Assembly: GCA_016714365.1 (NCBI GenBank)
Contig: JADJNH010000007.1
Coordinates: forward strand, 372,001 to 436,000
DNA from: Candidatus Vicinibacter affinis
Lineage (GTDB): Bacteria; Bacteroidota; Bacteroidia; Chitinophagales; Saprospiraceae
DNA length: 64,000 nucleotides
Direction of reading: 5' to 3'
The notes beneath the pieces were generated by a model. That model made no database searches. It saw only the letters and a list, made by a program, of their open reading frames with translations, and was not told the origin of the DNA. Both the position numbers and the translations under genes were made by a program. Position 1 is the stretch's first letter. Each line of letters starts with the position of its first letter. Of this stretch, positions 56,770-64,000 are shown in pieces.

Positions 56770-58323
56770 CTATTCGTTTAATCGTATTTCGTCCTCTGAA
56801 CCATCAAAAAACTTGAATTGTATCATTCCTAAATCCTGATCTTCTACCAGTTTTACTCTTTTCTGGTATTTAAAATACCATTTCCAGCCAAAATTGAAAA
56901 AACCTTTCTTGAGAAACGCAATCACAAAAGGATGAGCCTTTAAGATCGGATCTTTTGGTGGCCTGGTATGCATGATAAAATCCAAGTCTCTTTCAATCTG
57001 ATCCACCAAAAGAATGGTAGGATTGACTTTGCCGGATCCATTGCAACATGGACACAGTTCCGCAGTATCAATACTCATCTCCTGCTTCTCTCTCTGCCTG
57101 GTGATTTGCATCAACCCAAACTTTGATAAAGGCAGAATGGTATGCTGACTGCGGTCGCCTTCCATGTATTCCTTCATTTTCTTATAGAGCAACAACTTAT
57201 TTTCGTTGCTCTTCATGTCTATAAAATCAATGACGATGAGTCCTCCAATATCCCTAAGTCTGAGTTGTCTGGCGATCTCCTCAGCAGCTTCCAGATTCAC
57301 TTGTATAGAAGCATTTTCCTGATCCATCTTCTGCACTTTGGGACCGCTGTTGACATCGATCACATGCATCGCTTCTGTGTGGTCAATGATCACATAAGCT
57401 CCACTCGGTAAGGTAGCAGTCTTTCCAAAAGAAGATTTAATTTGTCTTTTAACACCATGAGTATCAAAAATGGATTTAGTACCCTTATAGAAATGCAGTA
57501 TACTGTTTTTTTCCGGAAGATTGTTGTTCAGGTATTCCTTAATACTGAGGTACATCTCCCGGTCGTTGATGTGAATACCGGTAAAATTCTTATTCAACAA
57601 ATCCCTTATCATGCTGGATGTTTTGTCCAGCTCGCTCAATAATTTCAAAGGTGGTTTGGCTTTTACCAGCTGCTGGTGCATATGCTTCCAGCGTTCCAAT
57701 AATAGATTTATCTCTTCATGGAGTTCTGCTACTTTTTTTCCTTCAGCGGCAGTCCGTACTACAATTCCAAAATTTTTAGGCCGGATGGATTCTATCAAAT
57801 TGAAGAGTCTCTCTCGCTCATCTGTGCCTGCAATTTTTTTGGAAATCGCAATGGTATTACTAAACGGAGTCAATACAACAAACCGACCCGGTATGGTGAT
57901 TTCACAACTTAATCGATGTCCCTTGGTGGAAATGGGTTCTTTCAGAATCTGAACCAACAGAAAAGTTTTCTTATCCAGCACCTGAGACACCTTGCCGTTT
58001 TTATTGATGTCAGGCTGAATTTCAAACTGATCCAACATAGGATTTGTCTGAATGCCATTTATTACATCGTGGGTGTACTTTTTTACGGAATTCAACACGG
58101 GCCCCATATCTGTGTAATGCAGAAAGGCCTCTTTGGAGTGTCCGATGTCAATAAATGCAGCGTTTAAACCGGGCATTAGTTTCCTAACCTGCCCAAGGAA
58201 TATATCCCCTACATTATAGAGCGTATTGGCTTTCTGCTTGTGCAGTTCAACCAATCGTTTATTTTCAAGTAACGCTATCTCAACGGTACCCTGGTGGGCG
58301 GAGATAATTAACTCTTTGTCCAT
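56770..58323 (-). CDS. rng: Ribonuclease G/E family protein
   Basis: A 517-residue endoribonuclease. An S1 domain (about residues 35-125: NVGDIFLGQVRKLMPGLNAAFIDIG) is followed by RNase H-like and catalytic regions (GGLIVIDFIDMKSNENK with the metal-binding Asp residues) and a zinc-link CPCCNGSGKV that joins monomers. There is no long C-terminal scaffold, so it is G-like rather than E. It processes rRNA and turns over mRNA. The neighbourhood HU, TPR protein, small basic protein, RNase G is a common Bacteroidota order. Confidence 0.92.
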   Translation of the reverse strand: MDKELIISAHQGTVEIALLENKRLVELHKQKANTLYNVGDIFLGQVRKLMPGLNAAFIDIGHSKEAFLHYTDMGPVLNSVKKYTHDVINGIQTNPMLDQFEIQPDINKNGKVSQVLDKKTFLLVQILKEPISTKGHRLSCEITIPGRFVVLTPFSNTIAISKKIAGTDERERLFNLIESIRPKNFGIVVRTAAEGKKVAELHEEINLLLERWKHMHQQLVKAKPPLKLLSELDKTSSMIRDLLNKNFTGIHINDREMYLSIKEYLNNNLPEKNSILHFYKGTKSIFDTHGVKRQIKSSFGKTATLPSGAYVIIDHTEAMHVIDVNSGPKVQKMDQENASIQVNLEAAEEIARQLRLRDIGGLIVIDFIDMKSNENKLLLYKKMKEYMEGDRSQHTILPLSKFGLMQITRQREKQEMSIDTAELCPCCNGSGKVNPTILLVDQIERDLDFIMHTRPPKDPILKAHPFVIAFLKKGFFNFGWKWYFKYQKRVKLVEDQDLGMIQFKFFDGSEDEIRLNE

Positions 58324-58552
58324 GCATCTTTTTTAGATGCGGGAAGGAGGCAGATAGATAGAAACAGAAAATGGCGAAAGATCCGGAAGATCCCAAGAAA
58401 AATTTCTTATCGGTTCTTGGATCGTTTCCGAAGACTTGCACTTGATCAATCAAGCTTCAGAAAGAATACTTTGGACTTGGGATGATATCTTCCACCTGGT
58501 CAAGGTTAAATCACGAACTCTTCGGAAAACACCTCTGTCCCGCCTGATCAAT

Positions 58553-58648
58553 CTATCTGTTCTTTTTCTTATGTCTGTTTTTTCTCAATCGCTTCTTACG
58601 TTTGTGAGTCGCGATTTTATGTCTTTTTCTTTTCTTACCGCAAGGCAT
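58553..58648 (-). CDS. AURKAIP1/COX24-domain small basic protein (31 aa)
   Basis: A very short gene that ordinary length cut-offs miss. Reading from the ATG at 58648 to the TAG at 58553 gives 31 residues: MPCGKKRKRHKIATHKRKK followed by RLRKNRHKKKNR. About two thirds of the residues are Lys, Arg or His. This matches the AURKAIP1/COX24 (mS38-like) family of Bacteroidota, predicted to bind the small ribosomal subunit; I know of no direct functional test of this member. It sits between the TPR gene (60 nt upstream) and RNase G (229 nt downstream). Confidence 0.85.
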   Translation of the reverse strand: MPCGKKRKRHKIATHKRKKRLRKNRHKKKNR

Positions 58649-58708
58649 AATTATAAATTTATATATAGTTTCTTTAAAATCTTTTGGCTTGTGAAGTTTA
58701 ACAATTAC

Positions 58709-59491
58709 TTATTTCGCTTCACATATTTTCCTGAATGGACCGACATCTTCACTCAATTGTCCTCCCGCAATCACTTCTACCATCAGACAATTGGCCTCTC
58801 TTTGACCTGGATCTTTTTCCAATATCGCTCCTAGTCGTTTTTTTGCTTTCTCCCACTGTCCGGTCTGTACAGCCAGTTGGCTCAACGTAATTTGCAACGG
58901 AAGATAGTCGGGAAATTTTTTCTCCAAACCCAACAATGCCAGAATTCCCTTCATCGGTTCCTCTCCCGGCATCTTTACGATGCAAAGCGCTTTGTTCATC
59001 TGATGCTGTGGCTCTTCCGGTGCAAGAGCAATAGCCCGATCAAATGCTTTTTCTGAATTTTCGCGACAATAAAGACGATCCTTCTCTACTTTCATCTGAT
59101 CCAGCCCGGCCATATAAGTGGTACCGGCTATTCCCCAGGCCTCTGCAGTCTTTTCAATTTCAGCAACCTCCGCAGCATATCCACCGGCCAGATCCATTCT
59201 TTGCTGGCGATACCAGAATCCGGAAATGGCTTTCAAAGAAGCTAACTCATCGTTGGCTTCTCCTTTGGAATTTAAGCTTTTCATCAATTCTTCCCATTCA
59301 GCTTTCTGTTCTGGGTTAAGTTCTTTGCCGGCCTCATCAGCCAGCTTTTTTATTTGGAAAGTCACAGACATTTTGTCGTCACCCTTATCACCGGAATTCT
59401 TTAAATCCGCAGAAACGATGTCAAAAGCAAAATAACTAAAGACGATCAATCCTAAAAAAAGTAAAGCAATTCGGCCGGGATTTCTCAACAT
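58709..59491 (-). CDS. Tetratricopeptide-like membrane-anchored protein
   Basis: A 260-residue protein with one N-terminal membrane segment (IALLFLGLIVFSYFAF) and helical repeats in the C-terminal half (AFDRAIALAPEEPQHQMNKALCIVKM, QITLSQLAVQTGQWEKAKKRLGAILEKDPGQ). The last of these are clear TPR units. It follows HU by 2 nt, so the two are cotranscribed. Function unknown; a periplasmic scaffold role is plausible. Confidence 0.8.
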   Translation of the reverse strand: MLRNPGRIALLFLGLIVFSYFAFDIVSADLKNSGDKGDDKMSVTFQIKKLADEAGKELNPEQKAEWEELMKSLNSKGEANDELASLKAISGFWYRQQRMDLAGGYAAEVAEIEKTAEAWGIAGTTYMAGLDQMKVEKDRLYCRENSEKAFDRAIALAPEEPQHQMNKALCIVKMPGEEPMKGILALLGLEKKFPDYLPLQITLSQLAVQTGQWEKAKKRLGAILEKDPGQREANCLMVEVIAGGQLSEDVGPFRKICEAK

Positions 59492-59493
59492 GC

Positions 59494-59811
59494 CTATTCT
59501 TCTACATCATCTTCATAAGCCCCTTCCGGTTCAGCACCCAACTTCACATGGTCCACAAAAATCTTTGCCGGCTTGAAAGAAGGTATATAATGTTCAGGAA
59601 TTTCAATGGCCACATTCTTTTTAATGTGTCTGCCTATCTTTTTTGCCCGCTTTTTTACCACGAATGAACCAAAACCTCGGATAAAGACATTCTCTCCATT
59701 TGCAAGAGAGCTCTTCACTTCCTTGAAAAACATTTCCAAGGAAACCAACACATCAACCTTAGGCACTCCAGACTTATCCGAGATTATAGAGACCAAATCA
59801 GCTTTTCTCAT
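59494..59811 (-). CDS. HU/IHF family DNA-binding protein
   Basis: A 105-residue nucleoid protein. The signature is FIRGFGSFVVKKRAKKIGRH followed by PEHYIPSFKPAKIF, the beta-arm and its flanks. An acidic C-terminal tail (EPEGAYEDDVEE) extends beyond the usual 90 residues; such tails occur in some Bacteroidota members. It is the first gene of the run 59811 to 56770. Confidence 0.92.
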   Translation of the reverse strand: MRKADLVSIISDKSGVPKVDVLVSLEMFFKEVKSSLANGENVFIRGFGSFVVKKRAKKIGRHIKKNVAIEIPEHYIPSFKPAKIFVDHVKLGAEPEGAYEDDVEE

Positions 59812-60053
59812 TTGCTTGATATTTAGACAGTTATGAATTTTTCTCTTAAAAGAGTGTGCAAATTTCGTAATTTTAAACCGAACTCAAAATTTTTAAGCAA
59901 CTTTTTTATAAAAAAACTTTTTCTAAGCTTTTCTATATCAATAAGATAGAAAAGCAAACCGGCCGGAATATCCCAAAAATAATCCAAATCCTTAAAACTC
60001 AGTCAACAAATTTAACCGGGTTGATAACTCGATCCACATTAAACGATTCTTCC

Positions 60054-60061
60054 TACCTTCG
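60054..60061 (+). promoter_or_regulatory. Possible promoter of the YicC-gmk operon (TACCTTCG)
   Basis: One mismatch from TAnnTTTG, 15 nt before the ATG at 60077. No suitably spaced TTG is seen. Tentative. Confidence 0.35.
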
Positions 60062-60076
60062 CAAAAAAATAATTGC

Positions 60077-60946
60077 ATGGTTTATTCAATGACCGGCTAC
60101 GGCCACGTAAAATCGCAATACGGCGATAAAGAAATTACCGTAGAAATCCGCTGTCTGAATTCTAAGATCAATGATTTCCGCCTTAAACTTCCCAATGCCT
60201 ACAAACAAAAGGAACTGGAGCTGCGTAAATTACTCAACGAATCGGTGGTCCGTGGTAAACTGGATGTAGTAATATCTGTGGTATCTTCAAAAGGAGACGA
60301 TGAATTTAGCCTGAATAAAAAACTCTTTAAATCTTTTTACGATCAGATTCAGGATTTAGGTATAGACCTGGGTAAAACGGATATCCTGAATGCCATACTT
60401 CAATTTCCCAATGTGATCGAATCTCATGAAACAGATCTGGACGAAGAAGAATTTGAATTCACTTTGCAGGTCCTAAATGAAGCCATTGAAAAACTAAACG
60501 ACTTTAGATCCATTGAAGGGACCATCATCGAAAATGATTTTATTCTTCGCTTACAAATTATCATGGATCATCTTAAAGACCTTGAACAATATGAGCAAGA
60601 CAGAGTCAAGATGCTGAAGGATAGAATACTTAAATCTCTCAACTCTACTTTCTCCAATGAGAATATAGATAAAAACAGATTCGAACAGGAGTTGCTTTAC
60701 TACCTGGAACGTTTGGACATTACAGAAGAAAAAGTAAGGTTGAAGCAACATTGCGATTACTTCATCGATGAACTTAAAACCAAGGTATTGAGTAAATCCA
60801 AAAAACTAAATTTCATCAGCCAGGAAATGGGACGTGAAATTAATACACTGGGTGCTAAAGCTCAATATTCTCCCATGCAGAAAATGGTGGTGGTGATGAA
60901 GGACGAACTGGAAAAAGTTAAGGAACAGCTCGCAAACATTCTATGA
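60077..60946 (+). CDS. YicC/YloC family endoribonuclease
   Basis: A 289-residue protein of the YicC family: N-terminal MVYSMTGYGH, EIRCLNSKINDFRLKLP, then a long helical region and the C-terminal block GREINTLGAKAQYSPMQKMVVVMKDELEKVKEQ. Members cleave RNA and affect small-RNA turnover. It overlaps gmk by 4 nt (ATGA), the usual arrangement. Confidence 0.92.
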   Translation: MVYSMTGYGHVKSQYGDKEITVEIRCLNSKINDFRLKLPNAYKQKELELRKLLNESVVRGKLDVVISVVSSKGDDEFSLNKKLFKSFYDQIQDLGIDLGKTDILNAILQFPNVIESHETDLDEEEFEFTLQVLNEAIEKLNDFRSIEGTIIENDFILRLQIIMDHLKDLEQYEQDRVKMLKDRILKSLNSTFSNENIDKNRFEQELLYYLERLDITEEKVRLKQHCDYFIDELKTKVLSKSKKLNFISQEMGREINTLGAKAQYSPMQKMVVVMKDELEKVKEQLANIL

Positions 60947-61527
60947 GTACACTCAAGGGAAAAATCATCATTCTAACAGCGCCCAGTGGAAGTGGTAAAA
61001 CCACCCTGGCGAATTACCTGTTGGAAACATTTCCGAATCTTTCCTTTTCTGTTTCTGCAACTACCCGAAACCCAAGACCTGGCGAGGTGGATGGAGAAAA
61101 TTATTATTACGTTTCTCAAGATGAATTTAAACAGCTGATCAGCGATGGAAAGCTGTTTGAATATCAGGAAGTTTATGCCAACCAATATTACGGCACCCTG
61201 CATTCAGAAATCAGACGCATCTGGAAGGCAGGAAAAATGGCTTTGTTTGACATCGACGTAAAAGGTGCTCACTTTGTCGAACAACAAGGTTATGAAAATG
61301 TGCTTACGATTTATGTAAAAGCATCTTCCCTTGATGTTTTAAGAGATCGTCTGACAAAAAGAGGCACAGAGTCTGCAGAAGTAATCGAAAAAAGATTGCA
61401 GCGCGCCGCAGAAGAATTGGAATATTGCAAATACTTCGATTACGTCATTACAAATGACAACCTCTCCCTTGCAAAAAAAGTATTGCGCCTGATTGCAGAA
61501 GATTTTATGGAAAGCGACTACAAGTAA
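60943..61527 (+). CDS. gmk: Guanylate kinase
   Basis: A 194-residue enzyme that phosphorylates GMP to GDP with ATP. The P-loop is APSGSGKTT (residues 13-21), the GMP-binding region shows SVSATTRNPRPGEVDGENYY, and the lid RLTKRGTES is present. Full length. It is cotranscribed with the YicC gene. Confidence 0.96.
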   Translation: MSTLKGKIIILTAPSGSGKTTLANYLLETFPNLSFSVSATTRNPRPGEVDGENYYYVSQDEFKQLISDGKLFEYQEVYANQYYGTLHSEIRRIWKAGKMALFDIDVKGAHFVEQQGYENVLTIYVKASSLDVLRDRLTKRGTESAEVIEKRLQRAAEELEYCKYFDYVITNDNLSLAKKVLRLIAEDFMESDYK

Positions 61528-61586
61528 ATTAGAAAATTAGAAAATTAGAGAATGCTGAGATCAACAAATAAGTGCAATTTTTCAAA

Positions 61587-61624
61587 AAAAAGGAAAAAAA
61601 GCTTTTAAGGGCTTTTTTCCTTTT
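61587..61624 (+). terminator. Intrinsic terminator downstream of gmk
   Basis: AAAGGAAAAAAAGC pairs with GCTTTTTTCCTTTT over a short TTTTAAG loop. The right arm is itself T-rich. It ends 60 nt past the gmk stop and just before the IS30 gene, so it may belong to either. Confidence 0.65.
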
Positions 61625-61653
61625 GACCAAGTAGTGCAATCTTTGGATTGTCT

Positions 61654-62482
61654 ATGTCAAAAAATTACAACCAGGTCAGCTTAGAGCAAAGATACCAGAT
61701 TGAGGCTTTATTTGAAGCCGGAATGAAGCAAAAATTGATTGCCGAAAAAATTGATGTCCATCCATCTACGGTGTGTCGAGAATTAAAGAGAAATATTGCC
61801 CAAAGAGGTCAAACTGCAGGCACTTACAAAGCTAACAATGCACAGAGAAAGACAATATTGCGACATCAAAACAAACCGAAACGAATAATATTTACGGATA
61901 AGATAAAATCAATAGTGGCTAATCAGCTCAAAATAGATAAGTGGAGTCCAGAACTAATAAGTAATGCTGCAAAATTGAACAACATAACTGCGGTAAGCCA
62001 TGAACGAATTTATCGGTGGATATGGGAATGTAAGCACTCAAATACCAAGGAAAACAGACAATATAAAGACCTATACAAGTATCTTAGACACTGCAAGAGA
62101 CGACGCAAACGAGGTAACAGGAAAGACAACAGAGGAGTTATTCTAAATCGAACGCCAATAGAAAAACGGCCATCTATTGTATCCAAACGCAAGCGATTGG
62201 GTGACTTAGAAGTAGACCTTATGATGGGCAAAAATCATAAAGCCGCATTATTAGTGCTAACAGATAGGGCTAGTTTACATACCCGAATAAAAAAGTTATC
62301 TGGTAAGGATAGTATAAATGTTATGAAAGGTATTATATCATGCATAAAGAAAAACAAGTACAAGCCACGGACCTTAACTTTTGATAATGACCTGGCTTTT
62401 AGTCGTCATCATGAAATTGCAAAGTTGTTTAATGTGTCTACGTATTTTACTAGGCCCTATACAAGTCAAGACAAGGGAACAG
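61654..62482 (+). pseudogene. IS30-family transposase, cut by an IS3-family insertion
   Basis: From the ATG at 61654: N-terminal helix-turn-helix (LEQRYQIEALFEAGMKQKLI, VHPSTVCRELKRN), then the IS30-type DDE domain with LGDLEVDLMMG and LTFDNDLAFSRHH. The third acidic residue usually lies in the block SQDKGTVENRIG; here the frame reaches SQDKGTV and stops because the inserted element supplies TAA. The remainder (about 50 residues) is missing and is expected past the right edge of the window. It should be inactive. Confidence 0.85.
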
Positions 62483-62561
62483 TGTAAATCGTCAGCATAA
62501 AGTGGACCAAATATAATTAAAAATAAGATAGTGTTTCCAAGATCAATTAAATTTGTAAACC

Positions 62562-62930
62562 ATGGAAACAAAAAAGAAACAAACCACAGAAAACTTCATT
62601 AAAGAGATTCGTAGGCGAACTAGAAGGACCTTCAGCTCAGAACAGAAGATTACTATTGTTATGGAGGCATTGAGGGCAGAGACCTCAGTAGCAGAACTTT
62701 GTCGAAAGTATTCTATCCAAGAGCCACAATTTTATAAGTGGAATAAAGAGTTCTTGGAAGCTGGAAAGAAGCGATTATCTGGTGATACAACCAGGGAAGC
62801 TACAAGTGATGAAGTGACAGAGCTTAGAAAGGAAAATCAGCGCTTAAAAGAGATGGTAGCTGATTTGGTGCTCCGATATGATATTGTAAAAAAAGCTTGT
62901 CCGTGCTGGATTAACTGTAAAATTCAATAA
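62562..62930 (+). CDS. IS3-family transposase orfA (HTH protein)
   Basis: A 122-residue protein with the helix-turn-helix of IS3 orfA proteins (FSSEQKITIVMEALRAETS, AELCRKYSIQEPQFYKW) followed by a leucine-zipper-like helix (ELRKENQRLKEMVADLVLRYDIVKK). It binds the element's ends. The stop is 4 nt before the start of orfB, rather than overlapping as in frameshift-regulated members. Confidence 0.9.
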   Translation: METKKKQTTENFIKEIRRRTRRTFSSEQKITIVMEALRAETSVAELCRKYSIQEPQFYKWNKEFLEAGKKRLSGDTTREATSDEVTELRKENQRLKEMVADLVLRYDIVKKACPCWINCKIQ

Positions 62931-62934
62931 GTAT

Positions 62935-63950
62935 ATGAGATTTACGGCATCGGAAAAACAAGAGTTAATCAATATTGTAGTTGGCTCACAATTTGGTGTC
63001 AACAAAACTCTACGAGAGATTGGGCTTAATAAAAGTACTTTTTATAACTGGTATAAGGCTTATTCAGATCATGGGGTGGATGGTTTAGCTCCAAGTAAAC
63101 GCACTAGCAGAAGGCAATGGAACAGCATACCACAAGAGCAAAAAATCTTGTGGTCATACTTGCGTTGGAGTTTCCTCATTTATCATCCAGGGAACTTGCT
63201 TTTAAACTTACTGACGAACAACAAATATTTATGTCAGAATCAAGCGTTTATAGAATTCTAAAAGAAAGAGGATTGATCACGGCTCCTGCACATATTTTTA
63301 TCACAGCAGCAGATGAATTTAGTAAAAAGACAGCTTTCGTAAATCAGATGTGGCAAACAGACTTTACTTACTTCAAAATCTTAGGCTGGGGTTGGTATTA
63401 CTTGAGTACCGTTTTAGATGATTACAGCAGATATATTGTCCACTGGGAACTCTGCAAAGGCATGAAAGTGGAAGACGTGAAAAGAACCGTTGATAGAGCT
63501 ATTATAAAAGCTAAAATTGTCACCAAACAACGACCTAAATTATTGTCCGATAATGGCTCTTGCTATATAGCTTCTGATTTAAAAGATTATTTGAAAAATA
63601 GCTATGATATGGACCAGATACATGGAAGACCATTCCATCCTCAAACGCAAGGTAAAATTGAACGCTATCATAGGACAATGAAAAACGTTGTAAAACTTGA
63701 TAATTATTATTGTCCTGAGGAATTGGAAAGAGCTTTAGAAAAATTTGTAGAAACTTATAACAATGAAAGATATCATGAATCATTAGAAAATTTAACTCCT
63801 GCAGATGTGTATTTTGGCCGTGGAGACCTCATTTTAAAAGAAAGGCAAAGAATTAAACTACAATGTATTAGAGATAGAAAAATTGAGTATGAAAAATTAT
63901 TTCCTAATGATATTAATAACTATAAACAAAAAGAATTAGCTTTGATTTAA
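62935..63950 (+). pseudogene. IS3-family transposase orfB, frameshifted
   Basis: Two overlapping frames together make one orfB: 62935.. (MRFTASEKQELINIV, STFYNWYKAY, RRQWNSIPQEQK) and the frame ending at 63950 (NLVVILALEFPHLSSRELAF, then the DDE integrase core with WQTDFTYF, LDDYSRYIV, LLSDNGSCY and QTQGKIERYHRT). The switch lies at a run of six A, 63140-63145; seven A would restore the frame. The catalytic D, D and E are all in the second frame. It is likely inactive unless frameshifting occurs. Confidence 0.8.
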
Positions 63951-64000
63951 ATTGAAACACTACTTAGTGAAATGTTCAAATTACTTTGACGACATACAGG

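Larger units (their letters stand above)
62483..63998 (+). mobile_element. IS3-family insertion sequence, inserted in the IS30 gene
   Basis: About 1,516 bp. The left end TGTAAATCGTCA (62483-62494) is matched inverted at the right by TGACGACATACA (63987-63998), i.e. TGTATGTCGTCA. Between them are orfA and a frameshifted orfB with the classic IS3 order. The right flank inside the window is only two bases, so the target-site duplication cannot be checked. Confidence 0.85.

Noticed and set aside
58436..58834. 132-codon plus-strand ORF
   Set aside because: It is the shadow of the 31-residue basic protein gene and the end of the TPR gene on the other strand.
63140..63145. Programmed -1 frameshift in orfB
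   Set aside because: The A6 run is not set in frame as a standard X XXY YYZ slippery heptamer, and the usual IS3 site is between orfA and orfB, not inside orfB.
1..64000. tRNA, rRNA or CRISPR array
   Set aside because: Scanning by eye found no T-loop consensus in a cloverleaf context, no rRNA blocks and no regularly spaced short repeats; a tRNAscan or CRISPR search was not possible here.

Overview
The window looks like chromosome of a Bacteroidota bacterium, most likely from the Saprospiria or a close class; that placement is inference from gene content. The signs are several secreted proteins with type IX secretion (T9SS) C-terminal sorting domains, a giant SprB/DUF11-repeat adhesin, Bacteroidota-specific families (DUF3109, DUF4271, a GH113-like enzyme, two RprXY-type two-component systems, a tiny AURKAIP1/COX24-domain protein) and promoters of the TAnnTTTG type. 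Coding is mostly on the minus strand. I saw no tRNA, rRNA or CRISPR array.

Positions 1-14,100 are an accessory, partly decaying zone: two tandem paralogous T9SS propeller-like proteins (one cut by a nonsense codon just before its sorting domain), an M43-like metalloprotease with a T9SS tail, a short predicted RNA gene with its own promoter and terminator, DUF3109, an orphan T9SS-tail remnant, a compositionally mosaic secreted protein, lipoproteins, a DUF4143 AAA ATPase under a perfect 18-bp inverted repeat, a degraded lipoprotein paralogue, and a DUF6973-like lipoprotein gene split by one in-frame TAA.

Positions 14,450-28,800 are mostly housekeeping: a PAP2 phosphatase, a CoA-type Nudix hydrolase, hemD-DUF4271, two HK/RR pairs, an OB-fold protein, an inositol monophosphatase family enzyme, OsmC, a GH113-like enzyme, glutaminyl cyclase, mtaB and an outer-membrane barrel.

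Positions 29,071-41,634 hold one 4,187-residue T9SS adhesin (Ig/SprB-like repeats, about 13 DUF11-like repeats with acidic linkers, four SdrD-B domains, sorting tail) with a near-identical 1,029-bp internal duplication. Beyond a 655-bp AT-rich intergenic region comes a four-gene operon (47,316 down to 42,290): a T9SS propeller protein, a di-heme cytochrome c peroxidase/MauG-type protein, a lipoprotein that I read as a divergent copper amine oxidase lacking the copper histidines, and a secreted propeller-like protein. This is the most unusual set in the window.

Positions 47,401-54,941 form an inorganic-carbon cluster: SulP transporter, beta-carbonic anhydrase, DabA, DabB, second beta-carbonic anhydrase. 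Together they should import bicarbonate and/or hydrate and trap CO2. Positions 55,155-61,527 hold a glycosyltransferase, RNase G, a 31-residue ribosome-associated-type protein, a TPR-like protein, HU, YicC and guanylate kinase. The window ends in an IS30-family transposase gene cut by a roughly 1.5-kb IS3-family element whose own orfB is frameshifted.
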